Virus record (IMG/VR): IMGVR_UViG_3300033153_006718
Location: 1 to 45,687 of that record
Reading direction: 5' to 3' (one strand)
Origin: a virus
DNA length: 45,687 nucleotides
Of the stretch, positions 17,147 through 25,188 are shown in pieces. Numbering within the stretch: position 1 is the first letter of the stretch; every line of letters starts with the position of its first letter. The notes under the pieces were generated by a model, which was not told the origin of the DNA, ran no database searches, and worked only from the letters and a program-made list of their open reading frames with translations. Made by a program: the position numbers and the translations under genes.

Positions 17147-18520
17147 TCACGCTTTTCTCCCGTACCGTTTCGCCGGATCAGGAACTCGGCGCTTTATCGC
17201 CGGGCCGATGTGGATGATTGTGTTCGCCGGGTAGGCGCTTCCTGGCTTGTGCGTCCGCCACACTTGTCGATCGTTCAGTTCTTTCGAGTGTTTCCCGTCG
17301 TAGGCTTTTTCACCGTTCACGAATAGCTCTCCGACGTGCCATTTCCGGGGGAGGATTATTGCTAAATTACCGCCGTATCCGCTTCCGGCGCTAACCGGTT
17401 TCCAGATCATTTCTCCGTCCTTGGTTAGCGCCCGAACATCTTTCGGTACATCAACCTTTTCACTCCCCACCAGATAAGCACAGCCGCGCTTCTGGTCAGT
17501 CCTGGTCACAACCAGAACCTTGTCGCCGGCAATCTCGATTCCACGAATCTCGGCTTCGGGGAAAGTTGCGAGGGTTTCAAATTTACCGCCATATCTCGCC
17601 ATCAACGGAGCGCCGGAACCAGGATCACGCCAACCGCGATTAGGGCCGAATAGGAGTTGGCTGTTGTTGTAGAATCTACATACTGGAATGTAATCAAAAT
17701 CATTGAAATGGCCTTGCTGCTTTACTGTTACGCCGTCCGTGCATTTGTACATCGAGGCCGAGTTATCGTGGTGCTTGCCCCCTCTGTAGTTGTCAGACCC
17801 GCACAACGCCATTTCCTTTCCGTCTGGCCTCACAGCGCCGGACATGAACCGGTGCCCCTTAATCTTGTTCTTCCATGACCAACTTCTCAGATCTTTGCTT
17901 TCGTACCAGCCAGCCGAATCGGAGGATCGCCGATAGCCTGGAATAATGCACATCCCTTTGAATTCAAAGGGCCACTTGACATAAGTGTCCTTATCGAAAG
18001 TTTTGACTGTGCCGATGCCTTTGACGAAGATTTCTCCGCCGCCGATGACTACGAGTTTACCGAACACCACGCCCATTCCGAATGCACCGCCGTGAAGGCC
18101 TGGCCGTAGGGTTGCGTAGGGGTTGAAATCATACCAGGGTGTTTTTGCTCGACACACAAGCCCTTTATTTTCGCAGCTGGCATAGATGTGGCCTTCGTGC
18201 TCAATCATATCGAACACAGATTCGCCCGTGTTGAGAGAGGCAACGCTGCCCCTCCCGATTTTAATAATGTGCGAGGTTGCCTTAGGATGGGAATAGGTTC
18301 CGGCCAACATCGTCCCGTCCGGCAGGACTAATGCTGAGAAGAAACTTTCAGGAGCAACCTTCGCCACCCGCTTAACAGGGAACCCGGTGATGTTTCCACC
18401 CCCTGGAACGGGAACCGGAACAGGGGTCGGTCCTGGATTAGATTTTTTCTTTCTCAACAATAAATATGCGATCGCGGCGGTCATAACGGCTCCTGGTATC
18501 AGCAAGTTGAAATCGATCAT
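17147..18520 (-). CDS. Membrane-anchored beta-propeller-like protein
   Basis: The 457-residue product starts at ATG 18520, overlapping the upstream stop (ATGA). An N-terminal hydrophobic segment (LLIPGAVMTAAIAYLLL) is followed by RKKK and a Pro-rich linker (PGPTPVPVPVPGGG). Then comes a region of about 300 residues with repeated short beta motifs such as LVLPDGTMLAGTYS, FGKLVVIGGGEIFV, GAVRPDGKEMALCGSD and GDKVLVVTRTD, suggesting a propeller. The C-terminal 90 residues look like a separate small domain. The charge after the helix favours an N-out, C-in topology, though a virion location cannot be excluded. No catalytic residues recognised. It is the last gene of the accessory operon. Confidence 0.65.
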   Translation of the reverse strand: MIDFNLLIPGAVMTAAIAYLLLRKKKSNPGPTPVPVPVPGGGNITGFPVKRVAKVAPESFFSALVLPDGTMLAGTYSHPKATSHIIKIGRGSVASLNTGESVFDMIEHEGHIYASCENKGLVCRAKTPWYDFNPYATLRPGLHGGAFGMGVVFGKLVVIGGGEIFVKGIGTVKTFDKDTYVKWPFEFKGMCIIPGYRRSSDSAGWYESKDLRSWSWKNKIKGHRFMSGAVRPDGKEMALCGSDNYRGGKHHDNSASMYKCTDGVTVKQQGHFNDFDYIPVCRFYNNSQLLFGPNRGWRDPGSGAPLMARYGGKFETLATFPEAEIRGIEIAGDKVLVVTRTDQKRGCAYLVGSEKVDVPKDVRALTKDGEMIWKPVSAGSGYGGNLAIILPRKWHVGELFVNGEKAYDGKHSKELNDRQVWRTHKPGSAYPANTIIHIGPAIKRRVPDPAKRYGRKA

Positions 18521-18696
18521 TTTTCTATTTTTCCATAGTTGCAATCGCTGCACCCAGGACATTTTTGCCCACCTGGGTATACTCGCCATCCTGAACAGCG
18601 TTTCTGCCCGGATCGAACCAAAAGCCAATGGGCGATCTTGGTCTTACCAAAGGCTTTATCAAACCCTCTGGCCATACATACAAGAATATGGTACAT
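18517..18696 (-). CDS. Small cysteine-rich protein (59 aa)
   Basis: This frame starts at ATG 18696 nine bases after AGG in AGAGGTAAG and ends in a TGA overlapping the next ATG, the pattern used across this operon. The product (from MYHILVCMARGFDKAF) ends with a CSGW, CPGC, SDC cluster that could bind zinc. A competing frame, 18525-18725, has 66 codons but begins with TTG and no ribosome site. I prefer the ATG frame for its signals, but both are compatible with codon use. Confidence 0.45.
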   Translation of the reverse strand: MYHILVCMARGFDKAFGKTKIAHWLLVRSGQKRCSGWRVYPGGQKCPGCSDCNYGKIEK

Positions 18697-18725
18697 CGTT
18701 GCTTACCTCTTGCCTGACAAATCAA

Positions 18726-18938
18726 TCATTTTTTTCTATGTTCAGAACATTTGTTTTGATGACCATACGGGCTCGTCACGAATAACGACAGCGTGTTTGG
18801 AGCGAGACATTCAGGACACCCAATAATGTCGCAATCCGCACCCCATGTATTTGGGGCTTTGAGCATGTCAGCCGAGGATACTATTGCATTGCATTCTTCG
18901 CACCCTAGTATGCGTGGCTTTTGTTTAACTTTTAACAT
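18726..18938 (-). CDS. Small zinc-ribbon-like protein
   Basis: The 70-residue product starts at ATG 18938, inside the end of the previous gene and after GAGGG. It has two Cys pairs, CEEC near residue 15 and CPEC near residue 42, spaced as in zinc ribbons, and a basic C-terminus. Such proteins often bind nucleic acid or protein partners. The family is unknown to me. Confidence 0.6.
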   Translation of the reverse strand: MLKVKQKPRILGCEECNAIVSSADMLKAPNTWGADCDIIGCPECLAPNTLSLFVTSPYGHQNKCSEHRKK

Positions 18939-19426
18939 ATCCAACGACCCTCAATAAACCTGCAGTTTCTTAAATAATCAATCTCCGATTGCATGGCTCC
19001 AAGCCTTTTCGCAACTCTGATCTGTAAATCCTGAGCCTCCCGCTCTCGCTCGCCGGCTGGCTGATCGCGGTTTTTGCGCCACTGAATGATATGATATGCG
19101 TCGTGGATCAGCGTAGAGGCATCGTATGCCGTTGAGGCTGGAGCGCCCATTACCCAGTAAAATATTCTACGCTCTCTATCAACTCCTGAGATTCCTGTTT
19201 TGGGGTGTGGCACTGCTCTAACTTCACGGAGATTTAGCACGATCTCATATAAGTCAGGAGCCGATTTCAGCAAATCAATAGCGCGGTTAAACCTAGATCG
19301 ATCCGTATCGTTGCCGGAGAACCTAATGGTTTTTGGCCTTCGCTCTTTTTTCCCCCTGTTCCGATTCAAAATAACAACAACTATCGTAGCTACAATAGCC
19401 AGCCCGGCAAAGGCGAAATCAATCAT
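18932..19426 (-). CDS. Membrane-anchored zincin-like protein (HDxxH)
   Basis: The 164-residue protein begins with a membrane helix (FAFAGLAIVATIVVVIL) followed by RNRGKKERR, again suggesting a cytoplasmic body. A central helix contains STLIHDAYHIIQWR, with His108 and His112 spaced like the HExxH metal site but Asp109 in the usual Glu place. Several Glu (residues 126-130) follow and could supply the third ligand. A metallopeptidase-like or inactive zincin fold is inferred. Start ATG 19426 overlaps the protease stop (ATGA). Confidence 0.55.
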   Translation of the reverse strand: MIDFAFAGLAIVATIVVVILNRNRGKKERRPKTIRFSGNDTDRSRFNRAIDLLKSAPDLYEIVLNLREVRAVPHPKTGISGVDRERRIFYWVMGAPASTAYDASTLIHDAYHIIQWRKNRDQPAGEREREAQDLQIRVAKRLGAMQSEIDYLRNCRFIEGRWIC

Positions 19427-20085
19427 ATCTTTTTATGCCTCTTCATAAAAAACACTGCCTCACCATGCTCTTCCATTAATTTCTCAAGGTCTGAGAAATG
19501 AATTTTGCACGTCCCATTTTTACCCCAATGCGGACCCCAGCTATTGGTCAGGGTTACGTATTCCTTTTTGATGTTGATCGCATTGGCCAGGATCGCGTGT
19601 CCACCTTTGACCTGGCCTTGCGGGAAAATAAACCCGTCTTTGTTAGGGCGGACCATGCCGCTCCACCAATTCACGCCGAGTACCGCTGGCCCGTTATGCC
19701 CGATACCGTTAAGCAGGTCGTTAAACGTGAACGCCCACCTGTATTCATCGAACCACCCCAGTTTGTGGGCGATCTTAACACCAGCTAGAACGCTTGTCCC
19801 TTCATAAAATGGTCTCGCGCTTGGGTATGCCCCGCCAGGCCAGGGGTCGATCTTTTGCGCCTCCCAGTATATTTCCCTGAGCGCGTAGATCATCGTCATT
19901 TTCTCTACCTCGGAGGGCCGGGCGATCAGATCATGCGCGATAGCAGCCGCGACACAACTTCCGTCGTCTCCCTGGTTGAGCAGTTTGTTTACTCTCCAGG
20001 TGTACGACCGTATCGGTTTCTCTATCGCAAGCATGGGAAATTTTCTGCTGCGCTCGTCGAATTCCCTTAGTCTGCCGTATTTCAT
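19423..20085 (-). CDS. Papain-like cysteine peptidase (C1A-type)
   Basis: This 220-residue enzyme shows the papain signature in order: Gln38 and Cys44 in NQGDDGSCVAAAIAHD, His163 in GGHAILANA and Asn181 in NSWGPHWGKNGTCKI. The length is that of a bare catalytic domain, with no propeptide or signal peptide, so it should act in the cytoplasm unless carried by a partner. It has the strongest ribosome site of the operon (GGGAGG). Targets may be host proteins or the neighbouring phage proteins. Papain-like peptidases are uncommon in phage genomes; the assignment itself is firm from the motifs. Confidence 0.85.
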   Translation of the reverse strand: MKYGRLREFDERSRKFPMLAIEKPIRSYTWRVNKLLNQGDDGSCVAAAIAHDLIARPSEVEKMTMIYALREIYWEAQKIDPWPGGAYPSARPFYEGTSVLAGVKIAHKLGWFDEYRWAFTFNDLLNGIGHNGPAVLGVNWWSGMVRPNKDGFIFPQGQVKGGHAILANAINIKKEYVTLTNSWGPHWGKNGTCKIHFSDLEKLMEEHGEAVFFMKRHKKI

Positions 20086-20090
20086 GATCC

Positions 20091-20918
20091 TTACCTCCCA
20101 TTCCCCGTTGCATCTGCTCCTGCGTCCATCCCTGCACGACCAAGAGATTTGGCTTCTTTACTGTAGGAGTTTATGTGATATTCAGACAACACGACTTTCT
20201 TTTTAGTGTACGCTATAGACACCTTCACCCGCGCTTTTAGCGTATCAACATCTTCCGGCTTGTCAGGTTCATTAGTTTGGAGAAAATAATAATCAGCAAG
20301 CTTCCAGAACCCGGATTCATTATGCCCCATGGGGGTTAAATGAACCCCTTTCGGCTTGCTGGTGTTTTGGTTCAGCGCCGCGTAAATAGCCTTCATCTGC
20401 TCAAAACCCATATGCTCATTTGCTTCGAGCGCACCAACCCAACCGATGGCGTATTGGTCAAACCGTTTAACAAGCAGATCTGTCAATCCCCCCAGCACTT
20501 CCGGGCTTTTGCCGCTGATCACGGGGGAGTCGTCGGCGAATAGCCAAAAGACAGGATAAAGGCCCATCGAAATCATTTTTTCGATTTCGCTTTCCCACCT
20601 GGCCATTCTGGGCTCATATAACCTCGCCCCCCAATCGTCGCTGTCAAAAGGAAGAAGGCACGGGTTGATAAACTTCGATCTATAGTCCCCCTGATTTGTG
20701 AGGTAGACATATATCGTATCATCACCGTTTGCCACACACTCACGCAATATTTTCTCTCGCGTCGCATTGGATACTTGCGGTGAGAAATAGGTATGAGAAA
20801 ATAAATTCTTCCCCTCCATTAAAAACGACGCCTTGTGTCCGATGAACCGACGCTCGGCCTCTCCTGTTGATACACCCTGCTCTTTGTTGAGCAGGAGGTA
20901 CGAGATTGCAGCACTCAT
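20091..20918 (-). CDS. Glycoside-hydrolase-like TIM-barrel protein (clan GH-A pattern)
   Basis: The 275-residue protein begins with a short hydrophobic stretch (AAISYLLL), too short for certain membrane insertion. The body has TIM-barrel-like strands: YPVFWLFADDSP, then IGWVGALEANEHMG and later VVLSEYHINSY. A Glu after Asn (ANEH) and a second Glu (SEYH) match the acid/base and nucleophile positions of clan GH-A enzymes. Substrate unknown; cell-envelope glycans are a natural guess. It starts overlapping the previous stop and ends just before the protease ribosome site. Confidence 0.5.
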   Translation of the reverse strand: MSAAISYLLLNKEQGVSTGEAERRFIGHKASFLMEGKNLFSHTYFSPQVSNATREKILRECVANGDDTIYVYLTNQGDYRSKFINPCLLPFDSDDWGARLYEPRMARWESEIEKMISMGLYPVFWLFADDSPVISGKSPEVLGGLTDLLVKRFDQYAIGWVGALEANEHMGFEQMKAIYAALNQNTSKPKGVHLTPMGHNESGFWKLADYYFLQTNEPDKPEDVDTLKARVKVSIAYTKKKVVLSEYHINSYSKEAKSLGRAGMDAGADATGNGR

Positions 20919-21115
20919 TTAGCTTTCTCCAACAACACGCATTTATAGAGCGTGTCATAAGCTGGATGGCCTGCTGAAACTGGAATGCCTCCAGCTTCCT
21001 CGCATTCCAGGAACGAGTGTGGTTTGCGGTCCCCAGGCGGATACCAAACAAGCGCAGGAATTCCAACTGCCGCAAATATCAGGCCGGCAAACACTATCTG
21101 TTGAGGCTTGTTCAT
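20915..21115 (-). CDS. Small membrane-anchored protein
   Basis: The 66-residue product has an N-terminal membrane helix (QIVFAGLIFAAVGIPALVW) then a short domain with Cys at about 38 and 59 (FLECEEAGG and LYKCVLL). It overlaps both neighbours by ATGA junctions. The two Cys suggest a disulfide if exposed outside the cytoplasm. No family recognised. Confidence 0.55.
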   Translation of the reverse strand: MNKPQQIVFAGLIFAAVGIPALVWYPPGDRKPHSFLECEEAGGIPVSAGHPAYDTLYKCVLLEKAK

Positions 21116-21273
21116 TTTTTAGTTTCCTTCACAAGATAACCCTCTTTCTTGTTGTCAAATATCACTTTCCCGGAGCTATCCACGCACATATAGTGCGCTG
21201 TCACTTGAGATGGCTCCACGGTAGGTGGAATTTCAGACAGGAGGAAGCACGAGTAGAGTAGTGCTTGAATCAC
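21112..21273 (-). CDS. Very small hypothetical protein (53 aa)
   Basis: The frame starts at GTG 21273, overlapping the upstream stop as GTGA, and ends in a TGA overlapping the next ATG. It fills what would otherwise be the only gap in the operon. The product has a hydrophobic start (IQALLYSCFLL) that could be a lipoprotein-like or signal segment with Cys9, then a compact tail with YMCVDSSGKVIFD. It looks like a companion of the next gene, which also carries a short Cys-containing tail. Confidence 0.55.
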   Translation of the reverse strand: MIQALLYSCFLLSEIPPTVEPSQVTAHYMCVDSSGKVIFDNKKEGYLVKETKK

Positions 21274-21503
21274 CACTTTGCCCCGTTGACAAAATTCGTT
21301 CCGTCGCGCTCTTCATACCACACATTTACCAGGCCGTTAGACGGTCGAGCCTGTAGCAGCATTGCGAAAATTTCTCGGTAATCAGAAATTCTATTAGACA
21401 TGACAAACCTCTCTTTTACGACCCCTTTGTCCAGCGTAAAGCTAGACCCGCCTGCGTAGGTATGGATTTCCACCAAAATACCAGTATATTGTTTCTCGCT
21501 CAT
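21270..21503 (-). CDS. Hypothetical small protein
   Basis: The 77-residue soluble product begins at ATG 21503, overlapping the upstream TGA (ATGA). It reads as a small alpha/beta protein with strands GILVEIHTYAGG and LVNVWYEERDG around a helix (DYREIFAMLLQA). No motif recognised. Coupled translation makes it part of the accessory operon. Confidence 0.5.
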   Translation of the reverse strand: MSEKQYTGILVEIHTYAGGSSFTLDKGVVKERFVMSNRISDYREIFAMLLQARPSNGLVNVWYEERDGTNFVNGAKW

Positions 21504-22492
21504 GTCGTTTTATTTAACTCCGATAGTTTGTGAAAAAACTCAGCCCTTCCTATCCCGGAAGGGGTGGCTGAATCCCCGCTATTCGGAGCGTGCCCTGACG
21601 GTATTAACATCTGCGATGGACTCCATATCCAGTACCCGGAACCCGACTCATAAGTACCGCGCTCCTCAATCCCCGCTATCATCTTATCAACCGTTCCGAA
21701 CCGTTCCGGCCAGATTCCGCACATGACGTAGCCATACTCAGCCTCTTCTTTTATATTTGCCCGACTCTTTTTGTCCCAATCATCATAGCATCTTTCCTCA
21801 AGAAACCATGATATTTTACCAAGGACAGCAAAAGCATCGCGCACCCAGTCAGCACGATGGGGGAACATGCCGAAATTTTTACGCTTTAGTTTTTTAAGAG
21901 ATCGGCGGACTTCTCTAGAAAACTGCGTCTTTTCTGCTTTAGAATAAAACCCTGACTTTTGATGGAACCCATCTCTACCTGGGCTGTATTGCTCCATGTC
22001 GAACATCAATCCTGCTTGATATAGGTTTGCCAGCCTCACGGCGGAATCAAATTTATACCGATAATATTCCAGGTTCTTCAGGTCAGGTAGGTATGGAGTT
22101 TTGCTGTGTCTAAATTGCCTTGGCAGTTTCTTGTGATGCCGGGAAATCGACGGGCACAAAATCAACTTGACCCGTGAGTCATTCTTGTACCGCCTAAGAA
22201 TGGCTTGCGCCTCCGGCCACCTACCCCAGTGCCCGACGGTCCCGGTTTTATGTGGGCCATCCAGATCGGTAGGCATATCCTGTACAGCGACGAACAGCGT
22301 GTTGATCCCCGCCCCGATAAATCGTTCAATGTCGGCAGCGTTTTGTCCGGTCCAATTTGGAACCCATAACCCCTTAATAGGGATGGTGTCTCGATAGGAT
22401 GGGTTGTCAGATTTCCCGAGCGCCTTCTTTGCCGCGAATGCAGCGCCGCCCAACCCGAGCAGGATCAGTGGCCACCAGTCTGGTATGTTCAT
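21500..22492 (-). CDS. Membrane-anchored glycosidase-like TIM-barrel protein
   Basis: The 330-residue protein starts at ATG 22492 (overlapping the upstream TGA). A hydrophobic N-terminal segment (WWPLILLGLGGAAFAA) is followed by KKALGK. The body reads as a TIM barrel: IKGLWVPNW, INTLFVAVQDMP, VKLILCPS, AGLMFDMEQYS, NFGMFPHRADW, GYVMCGIWPER and SGYWIWSP. The DMEQ motif on a central strand is a likely acidic active site, as in glycoside hydrolases. Substrate unknown. It shares the anchor style of the beta-propeller and zincin-like proteins. Confidence 0.55.
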   Translation of the reverse strand: MNIPDWWPLILLGLGGAAFAAKKALGKSDNPSYRDTIPIKGLWVPNWTGQNAADIERFIGAGINTLFVAVQDMPTDLDGPHKTGTVGHWGRWPEAQAILRRYKNDSRVKLILCPSISRHHKKLPRQFRHSKTPYLPDLKNLEYYRYKFDSAVRLANLYQAGLMFDMEQYSPGRDGFHQKSGFYSKAEKTQFSREVRRSLKKLKRKNFGMFPHRADWVRDAFAVLGKISWFLEERCYDDWDKKSRANIKEEAEYGYVMCGIWPERFGTVDKMIAGIEERGTYESGSGYWIWSPSQMLIPSGHAPNSGDSATPSGIGRAEFFHKLSELNKTT

Positions 22493-22860
22493 GCCATTTC
22501 TCTCCATTCAAGATTAGCAATTGTGGTTGCAAGTTCAGCAGCCTTTTGCCCGTCAAAAAGAGCCTTTCGAGCAAATTCCTCATATAAACCGTTGAGGCAT
22601 GTGTGGCCGGCTTCTTCGTTTTTGTGGATCGGGCACAACAAGCAATGATCAATGAGTGGATTGGGTTCGCTGTTCTCCTTTCGCTCCAGGCTTTCCTGAC
22701 ACGCGAAGCAAAGAGCATCGACGTTTTCTATGCCCCCTCCATTAACTACCCATCTGGGCCATTTGCATTTGTGTCCGTAGCGCCCACGATGAAACTCACT
22801 CGCTATCCACAGCCACATTTCCCTGTGAAGGGACGCTCTTGACTGTGTGCTTTCAGTCAT
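22489..22860 (-). CDS. Cysteine-rich zinc-binding-like protein
   Basis: The 123-residue product starts at ATG 22860, inside the end of the preceding gene. The middle carries CFACQE, then CLLCPIH and HTCLNG, a Cys/His set that could bind one or two zinc ions. A basic, Trp-rich segment precedes it (HRGRYGHKCKWPRWVV). A regulatory or protein-binding role is possible. I do not recognise a family. Confidence 0.5.
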   Translation of the reverse strand: MTESTQSRASLHREMWLWIASEFHRGRYGHKCKWPRWVVNGGGIENVDALCFACQESLERKENSEPNPLIDHCLLCPIHKNEEAGHTCLNGLYEEFARKALFDGQKAAELATTIANLEWREMA

Positions 22861-23047
22861 CTTCCCGACATGCCATGGGCGATGCGGAAGCAGAGTCTGC
22901 GCTGCTTTTTGCGGCGGCAACTTCGCGCCAGGCGTTACGAGTATCGCCAGACAATTCACGCCACTCCAACAACAGGCCTGTAGGCATGTCTAATGCGCTG
23001 CGGTACACGCCAAATAACCGGGCCGCTAATGCTTCGTTCGCTCCCAT
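22853..23047 (-). CDS. Small hypothetical protein, first gene of the accessory operon
   Basis: The 64-residue product starts at ATG 23047 after AGGAGAGTAAA, a strong ribosome site. It is helical (EALAARLFGVYRSALD, then LLEWRELSGDTRNAWREVAA). The pattern of a Trp-containing helix near the C-terminus is common among short phage proteins of unknown role. It lies directly downstream of the structured leader. Confidence 0.5.
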   Translation of the reverse strand: MGANEALAARLFGVYRSALDMPTGLLLEWRELSGDTRNAWREVAAAKSSADSASASPMACREDD

Positions 23048-23423
23048 TTTACTCTCCTATGTTTGTGTTGTTTGCAACTTTCCCCCGCTAGGGCAGTTGC
23101 CGCCCTTCGTTTCGTTCTGGTTTCGCCCACGGGCCGCTAGCCTGTCTATCCAGGCTGTCTAACAATGTACTTGCGCGACGCGCGCATGTCGCGCTTTTCA
23201 ATTTGGGCGTGTGTTTTATTGTAACCCTTGCGGGTCAACCATATTCATCCTGTTCCGGCCTGTCAGGCCTTAGGGTCGTTAGACGCGCAACTTGTTGATC
23301 TCTCCGTGTATCTGCTACAACGCAGATAATGATTAGAGGAGTGGCCTCCTCATGAAGATCTTTATAAAAATCTTTATACAACTCAAACTCAGCAAATAGA
23401 TTACCGGCAAACACGTTTGAAGT
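23048..23423 (-). promoter_or_regulatory. Structured 5' leader of the accessory operon
   Basis: This 376-base stretch has no supported gene. On the minus strand it contains a series of hairpins: GAGGAG with CTCCTC (23352-23337), ATCTGC with GCAGAT (23326-23309), GGCCT with AGGCC (23269-23257), ACCC-GCAA-GGGT (23234-23223), GCGCGAC with GTCGCGC (23195-23174), AGCCTG with CAGGCT (23156-23139) and GCAACT with AGTTGC next to the ribosome site. The sequence CTAGCGG occurs twice. I found no strong promoter, so the operon may be read through from the recombination genes with this leader controlling it. On the plus strand the GCGCGAC hairpin is followed by TTTT and could terminate. Confidence 0.5.
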
Positions 23424-24314
23424 TTAGTACGGGGCCTTAGCCAAATCTTCCTTCGACAAAACCTCGCCGGTTTCGAGGTCCACCTGCTCGTTATCTTTTT
23501 TTGTCTTTTTCGGTTTCGGTTTCGGTTTGCCGCCCCCTTGTAGCGTGTCGTTCATGTCTTTGGCCTCTTCCGTTTTAGATTTGCCTTCCGTGTCTTTTTT
23601 TGAGAATGCCTGTTCAACGGTTGTGTCGCCATCTTTTATTGCTGTAGCAAGCCCACGCAATAAAAGCAGATGATCGAGAGTAATATCATCAACCCCTTTA
23701 ACCCCTAGCAGATCAAGTATCATTGGCTCGGTTGCGCCAAATTTACCTAGAAAACTCATGGCGTCCGCGCGCCGGTTGGCCAATGTTTTAGAGTCGCCGA
23801 TTGTTGTGCGTTTAGCGGCCTTGTAAATATCATTCCAAAATGCTTTCGGCACACCTTTTAGCACGGCGTTTCTCAGCGCAATACTACAGGCAGCGTTGGC
23901 TGTGACGCCTATCATATCCGGCTTGAACCGGCGACCGTGCTTGTCTACGATGCGGCGTTTAACTTCGTAGGTGATTGCGGAGTTGGCCTCTAAATCGTGA
24001 AAAACCCCTTGAGCAGTGATAAACTCCTTATCTTCCGCTACCACGCGCGCCCCGGCGCGGCAGTTGCCCCAAGCGCTAGTAATTACTTCGGCAAACCTGG
24101 CGCTTGGTCCTTCGATGACTTTTCCTGCTCTTGGTAGCGCGTAGATACACTCCCCCGCTACCTCTTCCGTAAGCGTAACCATTTCCATAGCTGTGTTGCG
24201 GAAGGTTTTGACAGACCGTGGGTATTGTTTCGCCGTGGTGATCTGTTGGTCTATTTCCGATTTGTTTAGAATCGCCAACGTGTTTGATTCAACCGTCATG
24301 GGTACGTCGTTCAT
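23424..24314 (-). CDS. Putative single-strand annealing recombination protein
   Basis: The 296-residue product starts after AGGAGATAAATAA. Its core (about residues 30-220) contains CIYALPRAGKVIEGPSARFA, NCRAGARVVAEDKEF, FKPDMIGVTANAACSIALRN and PKAFWNDIYKAA, which I recall from phage proteins paired with RecE-like nucleases. The C-terminal 70 residues are Lys/Pro-rich and disordered, ending in acidic residues. It immediately follows the RecE-like nuclease gene, so a RecT-type annealing role is inferred. Exact family is uncertain. Confidence 0.6.
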   Translation of the reverse strand: MNDVPMTVESNTLAILNKSEIDQQITTAKQYPRSVKTFRNTAMEMVTLTEEVAGECIYALPRAGKVIEGPSARFAEVITSAWGNCRAGARVVAEDKEFITAQGVFHDLEANSAITYEVKRRIVDKHGRRFKPDMIGVTANAACSIALRNAVLKGVPKAFWNDIYKAAKRTTIGDSKTLANRRADAMSFLGKFGATEPMILDLLGVKGVDDITLDHLLLLRGLATAIKDGDTTVEQAFSKKDTEGKSKTEEAKDMNDTLQGGGKPKPKPKKTKKDNEQVDLETGEVLSKEDLAKAPY

Positions 24315-24333
24315 TTATTTATCTCCTGTTTGA

Positions 24334-25188
24334 TTAACCGAAACCGAAATCGTCGTAATTGCTCAGCTTCGCCCAGCCTGGCAGGTAGATCGGGGTAAAA
24401 CCATCTTCATACCCCGGCCATTCCTCTTTATCCATGCATTGTGCGATCACATCCATGGCCACTGATCTGATAACGCGCCCACGCTCAAGAATTTCTTGGT
24501 CTGCGGGGTAGAACGCGACCCCGTGCGGAGGCTCTGGCTCAACCACGATCCAGGCAAATTTATCGACCTCGAGCCCGTCTGCGTAGTGCGCGGCCTGGAG
24601 GTCGTATTTGTAATTTACAATGGCTTTTGAAAACGCCTGATAGTTTGCATTTTCCGCCGATTTAAGGTCAAAAATAATTTCGTCTGCGCGCAACCAGTCC
24701 GCCCGCGCTTTACACTTTGCACCTGTGGCTTCGTCGTCCCAGTAGCAGGACGTTTCGGCCCGCCCTTTTGACATGATCAGTTTGCCGGTTTTGGTTTGCC
24801 ACACGGCGTCCCTGAGCGCCAGAGCGTTGTCGTAATCGATAAACCCAACCAGTTCGCGTTCGCCAGCGGCCTGCAACAACTCCTTTATTTCGTCTTTCCC
24901 AGCGTTGGAGTTTTTGACAGGCAACCCGGCAACGGTTCTTTTTGCCGGGCCTTTCTTTGGCGCGCTCAGGTATCGTTCTGTGAGAGTATCCGGTTCTAAT
25001 ATAGCAGTGTGGACCAGCCGCCCTTTCTGTAGGGCTGGGGTGACTTTGGCCGACTCTGGATCATCCAGCCGGTGTTTCAAGTGCTTCGGAGACCGCTCAA
25101 GAACGATCTTCATCCAACTTGAAGAAACGGCGCTGGTGTCGGCGAGGTATTTCTCAAACGGGAGTTCTTGGCGGGTGTAGGTTTTCAT
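24334..25188 (-). CDS. RecE-like 5'-3' exonuclease (PDDEXK fold)
   Basis: The 284-residue nuclease shows GRLVHTAILEP (conserved His), then KCKARADWLR with the first Asp, IIFDLKSAENA with the Asp-x-Lys pair, and QAAHYADGL with the Gln/Tyr helix. This is the order seen in exonuclease VIII/DUF3799-type proteins. It should resect double-stranded ends for the neighbouring annealing protein. The start overlaps the coiled-coil gene stop (ATGA). Confidence 0.8.
   Translation of the reverse strand: MKTYTRQELPFEKYLADTSAVSSSWMKIVLERSPKHLKHRLDDPESAKVTPALQKGRLVHTAILEPDTLTERYLSAPKKGPAKRTVAGLPVKNSNAGKDEIKELLQAAGERELVGFIDYDNALALRDAVWQTKTGKLIMSKGRAETSCYWDDEATGAKCKARADWLRADEIIFDLKSAENANYQAFSKAIVNYKYDLQAAHYADGLEVDKFAWIVVEPEPPHGVAFYPADQEILERGRVIRSVAMDVIAQCMDKEEWPGYEDGFTPIYLPGWAKLSNYDDFGFG

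Noticed and set aside
23174-23195. Plus-strand terminator-like hairpin (GCGCGAC/GTCGCGC then TTTT)
   Set aside because: No plus-strand transcript is expected here; it is treated as part of the minus-strand leader.
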